This document shows positions 13,504 through 22,331 of a stretch of DNA of 23,830 bases, in pieces. Position 1 is the stretch's first letter. Each line of letters begins with the position of its first letter. Position numbers and translations under genes: made by a program. The notes beneath the pieces are model-generated. The model was not told the origin of the DNA. It saw only the letters and a list, made by a program, of their open reading frames with translations, and did no database searches. Origin of the DNA: an uncultured Bacilli bacterium (GTDB lineage: Bacteria; Bacillota_I; Bacilli_A; RF39; UBA660); the NCBI GenBank assembly GCA_944332105.1, contig CALVJI010000009.1:1-23830 (forward strand). Reading direction: 5' to 3'.

Positions 13504-14916
13504 TTATGCAATTTCTTCAATTTTCATAAGATTTGTCGTCCGATTTTCGTCTGTATTTGGAAAACCACCTGTAATAACGACAATATCATTCTTTTCTAAA
13601 GGCATAAACTCTTTAGCTTTTTGCACGCTTTCATTTAATACAGCATCTGTTGAACTCATAAGTGGCATCACTTGAGGATAGATTCCATAATTTAGCATTA
13701 ATCTACGACCATCTTTTTCCTCAGGCATTAAAGCTAAAATAGGCGATACTGGACGAAAATTACTAATAAGTCTTGCCGTTCTACCATGAACAGTCGCCGT
13801 CGTAATAAGTTTAGCGTTCAAACGATTCGCTGTATCTACAACTGAAACAGCAATGGCATCTCGAGCATTTTTAACTTTACGCACTTGTTCTATATAACTA
13901 AATTCAGCATATTCTTCTGTAACTTCACAAATACGAGCCATCGCTTCCACTGTTTCAATTGGATGATGACCTACTGTCGTCTCCCCAGAAAGCATCACAG
14001 CATCCGTACCATCCAAGACAGCATTGGCAATATCACTCGTCTCTGCTCTTTTTGGCCGAGTATTTTGCATCATCGTCTCAAGCATTTCTGTAGCCACAAT
14101 ACAAATTTTATTTAAGCGACGACAAGTTTTAATCATCTTCTTTTGTTCAATTGGTACAATTTCACTTGGAATTTCCGTTCCTAAATCTCCACGCGCAACC
14201 ATAATACCATCACTAACACTTAAAATGTCTTCTAAATTTTGAATTCCTAAAGCACTTTCAATCTTACAAATAATTTGTAAATCTTCACGATGATATTCCT
14301 TTAAAATTTCTTTAACTGCTAAAACATCTTCTTTTTTATTAACAAAAGATAATGCTAAGAACTCACCACCATTTTGACAAGCATAAATAATGTCTTCCTG
14401 ATCCACATCACTAATATAAGGAATATCCAAAGATACTCCAGGAACACTCATGCTTTTACGGTTACCTAAAGTCCCGCCATTTAAAATTTTACAAGTTACG
14501 CCATCTTCTTCTTTGCTAATAACTTCCAATTTCATTTTAGCATTTTCTAGTAAAATTGCATCCCCTACTGTTAAAGAATCCAAAGCCTCAGGATGATTAA
14601 CACTAAATCTTTCTGCAGTTCCTATCACACTATCTTTCACAATGCGAACGCTCGCTCCATCCACTAATGAAATACCATCATTTTCCATCACTCCACACCG
14701 GAATTCTGGACCCTTAGTATCCCATAAAATCGCGACATTCACACCAGTTCTTTTACGTACCTCACGTACTGAACTACAAGCTTTTTCTCTTTCTTCTAAA
14801 GTTGCATGTGAAAAATTAATACGCGCAACATTCATTCCTTTTAAAACCATCTGCTCCATAACTTCTACTTCATTACTAGCAGGCCCTATACTACATACAA
14901 TCTTTGTCTTTTTCAT
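13504..14916 (-). CDS. pyk: pyruvate kinase
   Basis: Protein of 470 aa, cytoplasmic. It converts phosphoenolpyruvate and ADP to pyruvate and ATP in the last step of glycolysis. Landmarks: N-terminal KIVCSIGPAS, GMNVARINFSH (Arg32), DTKGPEFRCG (66-75; usually EIRTG), ICKIES with catalytic Lys218, MVARGDLG (239-246), ATEMLETM (275-282), RAETSDIANAVLDGTDAVML and SGETTVG. The usual DDG of the B domain is replaced by LLENAKMKL, and the following strand reads DIPYISDVD rather than LPALSEKD, so this is a divergent pyruvate kinase. It has no PEP-utiliser C-terminal extension. AGGTG precedes the ATG, and a promoter lies about 30 nt upstream. Monocistronic or reading through towards the T4SS locus. Confidence 0.95.
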   Translation of the reverse strand: MKKTKIVCSIGPASNEVEVMEQMVLKGMNVARINFSHATLEEREKACSSVREVRKRTGVNVAILWDTKGPEFRCGVMENDGISLVDGASVRIVKDSVIGTAERFSVNHPEALDSLTVGDAILLENAKMKLEVISKEEDGVTCKILNGGTLGNRKSMSVPGVSLDIPYISDVDQEDIIYACQNGGEFLALSFVNKKEDVLAVKEILKEYHREDLQIICKIESALGIQNLEDILSVSDGIMVARGDLGTEIPSEIVPIEQKKMIKTCRRLNKICIVATEMLETMMQNTRPKRAETSDIANAVLDGTDAVMLSGETTVGHHPIETVEAMARICEVTEEYAEFSYIEQVRKVKNARDAIAVSVVDTANRLNAKLITTATVHGRTARLISNFRPVSPILALMPEEKDGRRLMLNYGIYPQVMPLMSSTDAVLNESVQKAKEFMPLEKNDIVVITGGFPNTDENRTTNLMKIEEIA

Positions 14917-14930
14917 AGAAACACCTCTTT

Positions 14931-14959
14931 TTTACGAACAAAGTTGATTGTACTATACT
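14931..14959 (+). promoter_or_regulatory. promoter for the M18 aminopeptidase
   Basis: TTTACG (14931-14936), 17 nt, TATACT (14954-14959). It overlaps, on the opposite strand, the pyruvate kinase promoter and leaves a leader of about 50 nt before the ATG at 15019. Confidence 0.5.
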
Positions 14960-14975
14960 TTTATACAAAAATCAA
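14947..14975 (-). promoter_or_regulatory. sigma-A-type promoter for pyruvate kinase
   Basis: On the minus strand TTGATT (14975-14970), 17 nt, TACAAT (14952-14947), about 30 nt before the pyk ATG. It overlaps the divergent plus-strand promoter, so polymerases would compete. Confidence 0.6.
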
Positions 14976-15018
14976 GTATAACCACGTCAAAATGGTTCAC
15001 ACTATAAAAGGGATGATT

Positions 15019-16305
15019 ATGGAAAAAAAAGAATATATTAATAATTTAAAACAGTTTATAGGAGTCAGCAGTTGTTCATATACTTGCATCGAAACGATTA
15101 AAAAAATACTAACTGAGAAACATTTTACAGAATTCTTAGAAAATGAAGAATGGACAGAACAAAATCAATTCTTTGTTACTCGTGCAAGTGGTAGTATCAT
15201 TGCCATCAAAATGCCCAAACAAAAAAGTGAAGCATTTCAAATCATTACAACTCACTTAGATACACCGTCTCTTCTATTAAAACCAAATGGTGCTTTTTGT
15301 AAAGAAAATTACTTACAATACAATGTCATGCCTTATGGAGGACTTTTAAATTATGGCTGGTTAGATGAACCACTATCTCTAGCAGGTCGTGTTTTAATAA
15401 AGAAAAAAAATACGTGGCTAGAACAAATCATTGATCTTAAAAAAACAGTCGCGACTATTCCCAGTGTCGCGATTCATCAAAATGATAAAGCAAATTCCAA
15501 TTTAGATCTCAATATGCAAACAGATTTACAACCCCTGTTCTTCTTAAGTGACAAAAAGGAAAGTTGGCAAACCTTCCTAACTAAGGAACTAAATCTAACA
15601 AAAGATGAAACTTTAGGCGACTTTGATTTATTTTTGTACAACAATCGCGAACCTGTTTTATTTGGAAAAAATGAAGAATTACTCCTTTCTCCACGCATCG
15701 ATAATATTACAAGTGTGTATGCAGCCCTCCAAAGCTTCTTAGAATGCACCCCAAAAAATATTGCTGTTTTCTGTGCTTTTAACAACGAAGAAATTGGCAG
15801 TTTAACCAAAGAAGGGGCTGACAGCAACTTTCTTTTAGATATTTTAAAAAGAATTGCCGTTTTAAAAGATTTAGATATTACTACTACCCTAGCTAATTCT
15901 TGGATTATTAGTTCAGACAATACCCATGCGATTCATCCGAACCATCCAGAATACGCGGATATCACTAGTAAAGGTCATTTAAATGAAGGATTTGCTATTG
16001 TTAAAGAAATTAATTCAACTACTGATGCAGTCTTCTCAAGCATTTTAAAAGATCTGTGTCAAAAAAATAAAATTCTCTACCAAGACATCACCGCTAAAAA
16101 TGATTTAGTTGGTGGCTCTACTTTAAGCGGATTAAGCCTTCGTCATGTCAGTGTAAATTCAATTGATGTAGGCATTCCTGAGCTTGCTATGCACTCCTCT
16201 GTAGAACTTTGCTCTACTAAAGACTGTCATGAACTCTATAAAATGATGAAAGCATTCTACAATGCCAAAATTACAAACAAAAACAAGAGCTATAAAGTAT
16301 CTTAA
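15019..16305 (+). CDS. M18-family aspartyl aminopeptidase
   Basis: Protein of 428 aa, a cytoplasmic zinc aminopeptidase of the M18 family (aspartyl aminopeptidase/Ape1 group) that removes N-terminal acidic or neutral residues from peptides. Metal and catalytic residues are visible: His79 and Asp81 (THLDTP), Asp228 (RIDN), Glu257-Glu258 (NNEEIGS), Asp300 in SSDNTHAIHPNHPEY, and His393 in ELAMHSS; GGSTLSGLS (365-373) is also typical. The ATG at 15019 is chosen because AAAGGG sits 6 nt upstream; upstream in-frame ATGs lack a ribosome site and would add unrelated hydrophobic sequence. Its stop codon overlaps that of the convergent RDD gene. Peptide salvage fits an organism with limited amino-acid synthesis (inference). 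Confidence 0.92.
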   Translation: MEKKEYINNLKQFIGVSSCSYTCIETIKKILTEKHFTEFLENEEWTEQNQFFVTRASGSIIAIKMPKQKSEAFQIITTHLDTPSLLLKPNGAFCKENYLQYNVMPYGGLLNYGWLDEPLSLAGRVLIKKKNTWLEQIIDLKKTVATIPSVAIHQNDKANSNLDLNMQTDLQPLFFLSDKKESWQTFLTKELNLTKDETLGDFDLFLYNNREPVLFGKNEELLLSPRIDNITSVYAALQSFLECTPKNIAVFCAFNNEEIGSLTKEGADSNFLLDILKRIAVLKDLDITTTLANSWIISSDNTHAIHPNHPEYADITSKGHLNEGFAIVKEINSTTDAVFSSILKDLCQKNKILYQDITAKNDLVGGSTLSGLSLRHVSVNSIDVGIPELAMHSSVELCSTKDCHELYKMMKAFYNAKITNKNKSYKVS

Positions 16306-16319
16306 GCTCCTGTTTTTTT
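16280..16319. terminator. bidirectional terminator spanning two convergent stops
   Basis: A 12-bp stem (16280-16291 with 16305-16316) has one A-C mismatch on the plus strand, which becomes a G-U pair on the minus strand. A run of seven T (16313-16319) follows on plus and a shorter one on minus. It covers the overlapping stop codons of the M18 (+) and RDD (-) genes. Confidence 0.65.
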
Positions 16320-17048
16320 ATTATTTTTTTTCTTAACTTTCGTCGTCTTAGCTGTCACCGTTTTTTCTTTTGTTTTAGGCTTAACTTCCAATTCTTTTTC
16401 TAATACTGCTTGCTCTTCTTCAATTTTAGCAAGTCTTTCTTTCATTTCTTCTTCAGTTAAAACAACCTTAGTATTAGCAACAAAATCATGAAGACCACGA
16501 TTATCCTTACGTACTAAAACCATAAACAAAGTAATGTACATAATAATATAACCTACTAAATTGACATTTTCATAAACGATATAAAAATTATCTGCATTCA
16601 TCAACGTAATAATCAAGATGGAAGCAATCGAAATAAGGACATTACCAAGCACTGTTGCGCGAAGTAAATATTGTACCAAACTCACTGGTTTATCATTCGC
16701 ACTAACAATGCGGATCTGAAATAATTTTTTCCCAATTGTCTGTCCTTTCATAAAATATGGCAATACTCCAAAGTATAATAAAATACACACGATATCAACT
16801 AATACTGTAGGAATATTTAAACGATATAACTCATAGGAAATGGGAATCGCTGCCTCATTATATTCTTGTTCACTAATCTCGCTTTCTTCATACTGCTCAT
16901 AGACATTTACTAACTCATTATACTTTTCTGAATACGCATCTTTATTAGGATTCAAAAAAGAGAAATTAGCAAGAACTGTCGTAATCATAGAAACGATCAA
17001 AATATCTAAAATATACGCTCCTATTCTTTTAAAAACCGTACCAGTCAA
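16302..17048 (-). CDS. RDD-family membrane protein
   Basis: Protein of 248 aa. RDD landmarks: FKRIGAYILDILIV at the N-terminus (Arg8, Asp15), GQTIGKKLFQIRIV in the middle, and DNRGLHDFVANTKVV after the last helix. About four membrane helices are present, with an acidic outer loop between the first two, and the C-terminus is a long Lys/Glu/Thr-rich cytoplasmic tail ending in KKKNNKKTGA. RDD proteins are small membrane proteins of mostly unknown function; some are linked to ion or solute homeostasis. The start is called at TTG 17048 because AGGAGG lies exactly 7 nt upstream. The in-frame ATG at 17081 has no ribosome site and overlaps the promoter -10. The 4-nt stop overlap with the M18 gene is convergent. 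Confidence 0.8.
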   Translation of the reverse strand: MTGTVFKRIGAYILDILIVSMITTVLANFSFLNPNKDAYSEKYNELVNVYEQYEESEISEQEYNEAAIPISYELYRLNIPTVLVDIVCILLYFGVLPYFMKGQTIGKKLFQIRIVSANDKPVSLVQYLLRATVLGNVLISIASILIITLMNADNFYIVYENVNLVGYIIMYITLFMVLVRKDNRGLHDFVANTKVVLTEEEMKERLAKIEEEQAVLEKELEVKPKTKEKTVTAKTTKVKKKNNKKTGA

Positions 17049-17079
17049 AAAAATTCCTCCTATCTCTCTGACATCAAGC

Positions 17080-17088
17080 ATTATATCA
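17080..17088 (-). promoter_or_regulatory. extended -10 promoter of the RDD gene
   Basis: TGATATAAT on the minus strand without a -35. Transcription would start near 17073, that is downstream of the ATG at 17081 and upstream of the AGGAGG and the TTG start at 17048. Confidence 0.6.
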
Positions 17089-17108
17089 CAAGATAGGAAA
17101 AACTGCTA

Positions 17109-18929
17109 CTATTTTCGTACCAACTTCATAACATCCGTAGCCTGATATCTTCCTTCCACCTCTAGTTCTTCTAAAGAATATTGATTCATCACCGTATAAC
17201 CAACCACATGATATCCTGCGAGAATCAAATTAGAGTATTCATTCATATCACAAACATTACAAACTTCTCCCAACTCATTTTGTAAAACAATAGAAGAAAC
17301 TACTCGAATTTTTTGATCACCATAATAAGAAGTTTGAGCATTTGCTCCTAATACTAATTCATCGACACTCGTATAAACTTTAGCGTCTGCTTGAATAGTG
17401 ACAAAATCTCCAATTTGAATTTCTGCTTTTTCCTCTAAATTTGCATTTACTTTAACTTGAACTTCTTCCAAAGCTTTTTTCACCATTTCTAATTCTTCTT
17501 TATTTTCTGTCTTAGCTAAGAAATCATCTAAAGCTGTAAAAGATACATTTATTTCACTTGTCTCTTCTTTTTCCTCTTCCTCTACTTTAGGTGGTAAAGT
17601 AACTGAAGTAGTTTCTTCTGGAACTGTCGTTTCATTTGCAATTGTCGTTTCAATAGTTGTTCCATCTGTTAAGTCTTTATCCCTTTTATGTGGAACGAGT
17701 AAAGAAGTCGCAACAAGAGATACACTAACCGCGATCAAAGCCCCTGTTACTTTAAGACGCCGCACAACTTTTTGATAACCTTCTACCATTTTTAAAGTAT
17801 GATCTTTAGTCGAAGCCATACATTCTCTAAAAATTTGAGCATTTTGATAAAGCTTATGTAGATTATTTCGACTAGTCTCCCACTTTGAGTGTGTGATATG
17901 AGCATTTTCTTTTAATGATTCAATATATTGTAAGTAAACTGCACCATCCAAATAACCATCCGCTTTATATTGGATCATCTCATCCGTTAACTCGCATGCT
18001 TCTTTAACATAAGAAGCTGAAACATTATTTAAAGGAGTAAACACTTCGTTCGGCTTCTTTCCCTTTAAACATTTATCATATTGTCGTGCTAATTTATGAA
18101 TTTTTTTTGTATATTTTCGAAGCTCTTTATTTGTAATATCCTCTTCTCTTTTACTTAACAACTTTTCATTAACTGCATAATGTTTCATCGTTAAATAAGT
18201 TGGATAGTCTGTTTGCTTATCAGTTTCTTTTTCTTGACTTTTTAGCCGCCTTTTAAACCAATTACTAACCTTTTTTGCTTGATTTTTACCATATTCACTT
18301 ACTTTACCTGACCATTTTTTTGCCTGAAAGCCATCTCTCTCTTGATCGAAACTTGGCAAAATTTCTTTAATGTTTTTTAAAACAGCACTAAAAGAAGGTT
18401 CATCATCGAGTACTTTAAGAAGCTTTTTTTGCTCTTTCTTATCTAATGTACGCAGAAAAGAAAGAAGAGACATCTCCTCGTTTGTTTCAAGATCATACAG
18501 AGAAAAAGCGCCATATATTTCTTCAAAATGATTATAAATTTTTCGCAATTCTCTTTTTTCAAACCAAGTTAATGATTCATTATTATATACATCCAACAAA
18601 ATCGATTGATGTTTAGGTATAGAAGAAATATCATTCAAATGAAAATTTCCCTTTTGATATTCCCGTAATAAAAAATGACCCACTAAAACCGTCTGTAATC
18701 CAATCGTCATATATCGTTCATTATTGGCTATACAATTTGCCATTTTTTCTTCGTCTTCCTCACAAATAAAATACTTTTGATAAGGAATACCTTCCCTAGT
18801 ATCCATTCCTCTTTGCAAAACTCTATATTCATCTTGTAAAGAGTCCGCTAATGATTCATCTATAGGCAAAGATAATAAATAAGTAATCTCTGCCATTCGT
18901 CTTCGATTTTGTTCAAGTATTACTTTCAT
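17109..18929 (-). CDS. large single-pass membrane protein, function unknown
   Basis: Protein of 606 aa that I do not recognise. Residues 1-390 are soluble, charged and mostly helical, rich in Glu, Lys and Leu, with a basic stretch near 203-235 (KKWSGKVSEYGKNQAKKVSN). One membrane helix lies at about 394-413 (ALIAVSVSLVATSLLV) and is preceded by basic RRLK, so the N-terminal part should be cytoplasmic. A Thr/Glu-rich linker (about 420-460) and a C-terminal domain (about 500-606, with GDFVTIQADAKVYTS and a CNVC pair) lie outside. The layout resembles an anti-sigma or envelope-sensor type protein, but no known motif supports that. ATG 18929 is favoured over 18935 by the AAGGGG spacing (8 nt against 2). 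It has the best promoter in the window. Confidence 0.75.
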   Translation of the reverse strand: MKVILEQNRRRMAEITYLLSLPIDESLADSLQDEYRVLQRGMDTREGIPYQKYFICEEDEEKMANCIANNERYMTIGLQTVLVGHFLLREYQKGNFHLNDISSIPKHQSILLDVYNNESLTWFEKRELRKIYNHFEEIYGAFSLYDLETNEEMSLLSFLRTLDKKEQKKLLKVLDDEPSFSAVLKNIKEILPSFDQERDGFQAKKWSGKVSEYGKNQAKKVSNWFKRRLKSQEKETDKQTDYPTYLTMKHYAVNEKLLSKREEDITNKELRKYTKKIHKLARQYDKCLKGKKPNEVFTPLNNVSASYVKEACELTDEMIQYKADGYLDGAVYLQYIESLKENAHITHSKWETSRNNLHKLYQNAQIFRECMASTKDHTLKMVEGYQKVVRRLKVTGALIAVSVSLVATSLLVPHKRDKDLTDGTTIETTIANETTVPEETTSVTLPPKVEEEEKEETSEINVSFTALDDFLAKTENKEELEMVKKALEEVQVKVNANLEEKAEIQIGDFVTIQADAKVYTSVDELVLGANAQTSYYGDQKIRVVSSIVLQNELGEVCNVCDMNEYSNLILAGYHVVGYTVMNQYSLEELEVEGRYQATDVMKLVRK

Positions 18930-18954
18930 ATTCATTTCCCCTTAAGGCATTTTT

Positions 18955-18982
18955 ATTATACTAAAAACCCCATTTTTGTCAA
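18955..18982 (-). promoter_or_regulatory. consensus sigma-A promoter
   Basis: TTGACA (18982-18977), 16 nt, TATAAT (18960-18955): both hexamers are perfect. Transcription would start about 20 nt before the 606-aa gene. Confidence 0.85.
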
Positions 18983-18993
18983 CCAAGTCAAAG

Positions 18994-19015
18994 AAAAAAG
19001 GATTATTCATCCTTT
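18994..19015 (-). terminator. short terminator at the end of trxB
   Basis: Minus-strand AAAGGAT, loop GAATA, ATCCTTT, followed by a T-run to 18994. The 5' arm lies within the last trxB codons. The 7-bp stem is weak, but the position is right. Confidence 0.45.
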
Positions 19016-19917
19016 CGTGTATTCAAATATTCACAGGCCATAATCGCCGCGATCGTTCCATCATTTGTTGCTGTCGTTAATTGCCTTACTTGTTTTTCTC
19101 GCACATCACCCGCGGCATAAAAACCTGCCACTGCCGTCTCAAGTTGTAAATTGGTTGTAATATAACCATTTGGTGTAAGTGGTACAAAATCATCTAAGAT
19201 TTTTGTATTAGGTTCATGACCAATCGCCACGAACACTCCATCTACTATAAGTTCTTTTTCTTCACCTTCCACCATCAGCAAAATACCTTCAACAGCATCA
19301 GTTCCAACTATATCTTCAACAGTAGCATTTAATATGATTTCAACATTCTCTTTTTCTTTTAAAAGCTCTACTTTAACTGGTTCTCCCCTAAAAGAATCTC
19401 TTCGATGAACAATGTAAACTTTAGAACACAAATTAGCTAAGTAAAGCGCATCATCAATAGCTGTATTTCCTCCACCAACAACACACACTGTTTTACCTTT
19501 AAAAAAAGCTCCATCACAAGTAGCACAATAACTAATACCAGAACCAATGAGCTTTTCTTCATTCGGAACTTGTAGTTTTCGTGGACTAGCTCCAGTCGCA
19601 TAAATCACTACGGAACTTTGATAATTTTTCTCGCCCACAACTACTGTAAAAATATCTTGTTCTTTAGAAATTTTAGTAACTTCACCATAAGCACTTTCAA
19701 CACCCAAGCTTTTCGCCTGAAGAGCCATCTTTTTACCAAGTTCCATTCCCGATATTTCTAAAAAACCGGGATAATTTTCTACTTTCGTTGTTTGGGTAAT
19801 TTGTCCTCCAAAAATACTTTTTTCAATTACTAATGTTTTCTTTAAAGCCCGCGCGGCATAAATGGAGGCCGCTAACCCAGCAGGCCCACCACCGACAACG
19901 ATAATATCATACATCAT
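19003..19917 (-). CDS. trxB: thioredoxin reductase
   Basis: Protein of 304 aa, a cytoplasmic FAD/NADPH flavoenzyme that reduces thioredoxin or glutaredoxin-like partners. FAD-binding GGGPAG (9-14), redox pair CATC (131-134), NADPH-binding GGGNTA (148-153), the NADPH phosphate-binding motif HRRDSFR (171-177) and the C-terminal FAD motif AAGDVREK (268-275) are all present, and the length is standard. Its ATG overlaps the nrdD stop (ATGA), so it is translationally coupled to a reductase that ends in a CPNC redox domain. This strongly suggests the pair form one electron chain. No separate thioredoxin gene is in the window. The next residue is also Met, so the start could be one codon later. Confidence 0.96.
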   Translation of the reverse strand: MMYDIIVVGGGPAGLAASIYAARALKKTLVIEKSIFGGQITQTTKVENYPGFLEISGMELGKKMALQAKSLGVESAYGEVTKISKEQDIFTVVVGEKNYQSSVVIYATGASPRKLQVPNEEKLIGSGISYCATCDGAFFKGKTVCVVGGGNTAIDDALYLANLCSKVYIVHRRDSFRGEPVKVELLKEKENVEIILNATVEDIVGTDAVEGILLMVEGEEKELIVDGVFVAIGHEPNTKILDDFVPLTPNGYITTNLQLETAVAGFYAAGDVREKQVRQLTTATNDGTIAAIMACEYLNTRKDE

Positions 19918-22277
19918 GCCACAACCTTACTTTCACTAGCATATTTACTAATATTAGAAGCATTGGCAATTTTCTCGCCTTCTTTAGTAATTAAAGTTGG
20001 TGCTTGGGTAATTTTAAATTCATGAGTTAAATCCACTTCTTCTTCAGCATCCACTACTTCATAAGGAATATTTGCCTCATTTAAAGCCCGTTTAGCAATC
20101 TCACAATTTGGACAAGTTTTCGTTACAAACAACAACGCTTTTGTACTAGCATTTTTCACTTCATGAGTAGTTTTTTTTTCTACTTCTTTCTTACATTCCA
20201 TATCATCTGTATCATCTATCTTATAAGTTACACGATCCTTATATTCTTGACTCTTTCCATCATTCCAATTTTTAACTGGACGATAGTAACCTGTAATTCG
20301 ACTATAAACTTCGACAGATGAGCCACAAATTGGACATTTATCTTGTTCACCAGCCAAATATCCATGTTCTTTACAAATAGAATAAGTTGGTGAAATTGTA
20401 TAATATGGTAAAGCATAATTTTCAGCAATTTTTCGTACTAAAGCAGCTGCACTTTGCCAACTAGGTAATTTTTCCCCTAAAAACACATGAAATACAGTTC
20501 CTGAAGTATATAACGTTTGTAATTTATCTTGAATATCTAAAGCCTTAAAGACATCTTCTGTATATCCAACTGGCAAATGACTACTGTTTGTATAATAAGG
20601 TGTACCATTTTCATTAGCAGTAATAATATCTGGAAACTTTTCCTTATCATGTTTAGCAAAACGATAAGAAGTAGATTCAGCAGGTGTTGCCTCTAAATTA
20701 TATAAATCTCCATATTTTTCTTGGTAGTCACTTAATCTCTCACGCATATGGTTTAATACATCAACAGTAAATTGTTGAGTCTCCTCATGTGTCATATCCT
20801 TTTGTAACCAATGAGCATTTAAACCGGCTTCATTCATTCCAACCAAACCAATCGTGGAAAAATGATTATTAAAAGTTCCTAGATATCTTTTAGTATAAGG
20901 ATATAACCCTTCTGCTAACAAACTAGAAATAACCGTTCTTTTTGTTTTTAAACTGCGCGCGGCAATATCCATTAAATGATCTAATCTTTCATAAAAATCT
21001 TTTTCATCTTTCGCTAAATAAGCAATCTTTGGCATATTAATCGTGACAACCCCAACACTACCAGTAGACTCGCCACTACCAAAATAACCACCAGATTTTT
21101 TCCGTAATTCCCGCAAATCTAGCCGAAGACGACAACACATACTCCGTACATCACTTGGTTCCATATCGCTATTAATATAATTTGAGAAATATGGTGTACC
21201 ATACTTAGCAGTCATTTCAAATAATAAACGATTGTTTTCAGTATCACTCCAATCAAAGTCTTTAGTAATAGAATAAGTTGGAATTGGATATTGGAAACCA
21301 CGACCATTTGCATCCCCTTCAATCATAATCTCTAAGAATGCTTTATTAACCATATCCATTTCTTTTTTACAATCTTTATATTTAAAATCCATTTCTTTGC
21401 CCCCAACGATTGCTGGCAACTCCGCTAAATCATTAGGCACAGTCCAATCCAAAGTAATATTTGTAAACGGTGCTTGTGTCCCCCATCTACTTGGAGTATT
21501 TACCCCATAAACAAAAGATTGAATACATTGTTTGACATCATAATAAGATAGATTATCTACTTTAACAAAAGGCGCTAAATAAGTATCAAAAGAAGAAAAC
21601 GCTTGAGCTCCTGCCCATTCATTTTGCATAATTCCTAAAAAGTTAACCATTTGATTACATAAAGTAGACAAATGCTTGGCAGGACTAGAAGTGATCTTTC
21701 CTTCAATTCCACCTAATCCTTCTTGAATAAGTTGCTTTAAACTCCAACCAGCACAATAACCAGTAAGCATTGATAAATCATGAATATGAATATCTGCATC
21801 TCGATGAGCTTTAGCAGTTTCTTCATCATAGATCTCACTTAACCAATAGTTAGCTGTAACTGCTCCAGCTTCACTTAAGATTAAACCCCCGACAGAATAA
21901 GTAACTGTTGAGTTTTCTTTAACTCGCCAATCCTCAACTTTAACATAACTATCGACAATCTTTTTATAATCAATCATCGTATTCTTAACATTACGAAGTC
22001 TTTCTCTTTCTTTACGATACAAAATATATGATTTAGCCACATCAGCATATCCTGCATCAGATAAAACTTTTTCAACACTGTCTTGAATATCTTCAACGCC
22101 AATAATTCCATCATGAATTTTTTCTTCAAAATCAGCTGTTACTTTTAAAGCAAGAAGCTCTAAAACACTGTCACAACTCTCACGTTGAACAGAGTCAAAA
22201 GCTTTCTCCATTGCTTCACAAATTTTACGGATGTCAAAACGTACAATCTTGCCATCGCGTTTCTTTACTCGATACAT
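19914..22277 (-). CDS. nrdD: anaerobic ribonucleoside-triphosphate reductase with glutaredoxin-like tail
   Basis: Protein of 787 aa, a class III (glycyl-radical) ribonucleotide reductase that makes dNTPs without oxygen. The ATP-cone is at about 1-95. The catalytic barrel includes the active-site region SMCCRLRLD (379-387) and GYCAGW (172-177). The zinc site is CKEH (635-638) plus CPIC (648-651). The glycyl radical motif RITGYYRP has Gly663. After the usual end, residues 712-787 form a thioredoxin/glutaredoxin-like domain with CPNC (722-725) and a TQAPT cis-Pro loop (757-761). Most NrdD proteins end near the glycyl loop and use formate. A fused redoxin with a coupled trxB points to NADPH-derived reduction, as known for NrdD types that use thioredoxin. 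AGGAGG lies 7 nt before the ATG. Confidence 0.95.
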   Translation of the reverse strand: MYRVKKRDGKIVRFDIRKICEAMEKAFDSVQRESCDSVLELLALKVTADFEEKIHDGIIGVEDIQDSVEKVLSDAGYADVAKSYILYRKERERLRNVKNTMIDYKKIVDSYVKVEDWRVKENSTVTYSVGGLILSEAGAVTANYWLSEIYDEETAKAHRDADIHIHDLSMLTGYCAGWSLKQLIQEGLGGIEGKITSSPAKHLSTLCNQMVNFLGIMQNEWAGAQAFSSFDTYLAPFVKVDNLSYYDVKQCIQSFVYGVNTPSRWGTQAPFTNITLDWTVPNDLAELPAIVGGKEMDFKYKDCKKEMDMVNKAFLEIMIEGDANGRGFQYPIPTYSITKDFDWSDTENNRLLFEMTAKYGTPYFSNYINSDMEPSDVRSMCCRLRLDLRELRKKSGGYFGSGESTGSVGVVTINMPKIAYLAKDEKDFYERLDHLMDIAARSLKTKRTVISSLLAEGLYPYTKRYLGTFNNHFSTIGLVGMNEAGLNAHWLQKDMTHEETQQFTVDVLNHMRERLSDYQEKYGDLYNLEATPAESTSYRFAKHDKEKFPDIITANENGTPYYTNSSHLPVGYTEDVFKALDIQDKLQTLYTSGTVFHVFLGEKLPSWQSAAALVRKIAENYALPYYTISPTYSICKEHGYLAGEQDKCPICGSSVEVYSRITGYYRPVKNWNDGKSQEYKDRVTYKIDDTDDMECKKEVEKKTTHEVKNASTKALLFVTKTCPNCEIAKRALNEANIPYEVVDAEEEVDLTHEFKITQAPTLITKEGEKIANASNISKYASESKVVA

Positions 22278-22306
22278 AATAAATCCTCCTACCTTTTACC
22301 ATGTTC

Positions 22307-22315
22307 ATTATATCA
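22307..22315 (-). promoter_or_regulatory. extended -10 promoter of nrdD
   Basis: TGATATAAT on the minus strand, about 30 nt before the nrdD ATG, with no clear -35. It sits inside the inverted repeat at 22310-22331. Confidence 0.55.
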
Positions 22316-22331
22316 AACTTTTTTTTGATAT
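22310..22331. promoter_or_regulatory. inverted repeat overlapping the nrdD promoter
   Basis: ATATCAAA (22310-22317) and TTTGATAT (22324-22331) are exact inverted repeats with a 6-nt spacer, covering the extended -10 region. ACACCATAT on the minus strand just upstream matches a half of the NrdR-box pattern, but the other half is not convincing. It could be an operator. Confidence 0.35.

Noticed and set aside
15477..15920. Minus-strand 147-aa open frame within the M18 gene
   Set aside because: It runs opposite conserved M18 metal-site codons, and its composition looks like a shadow.
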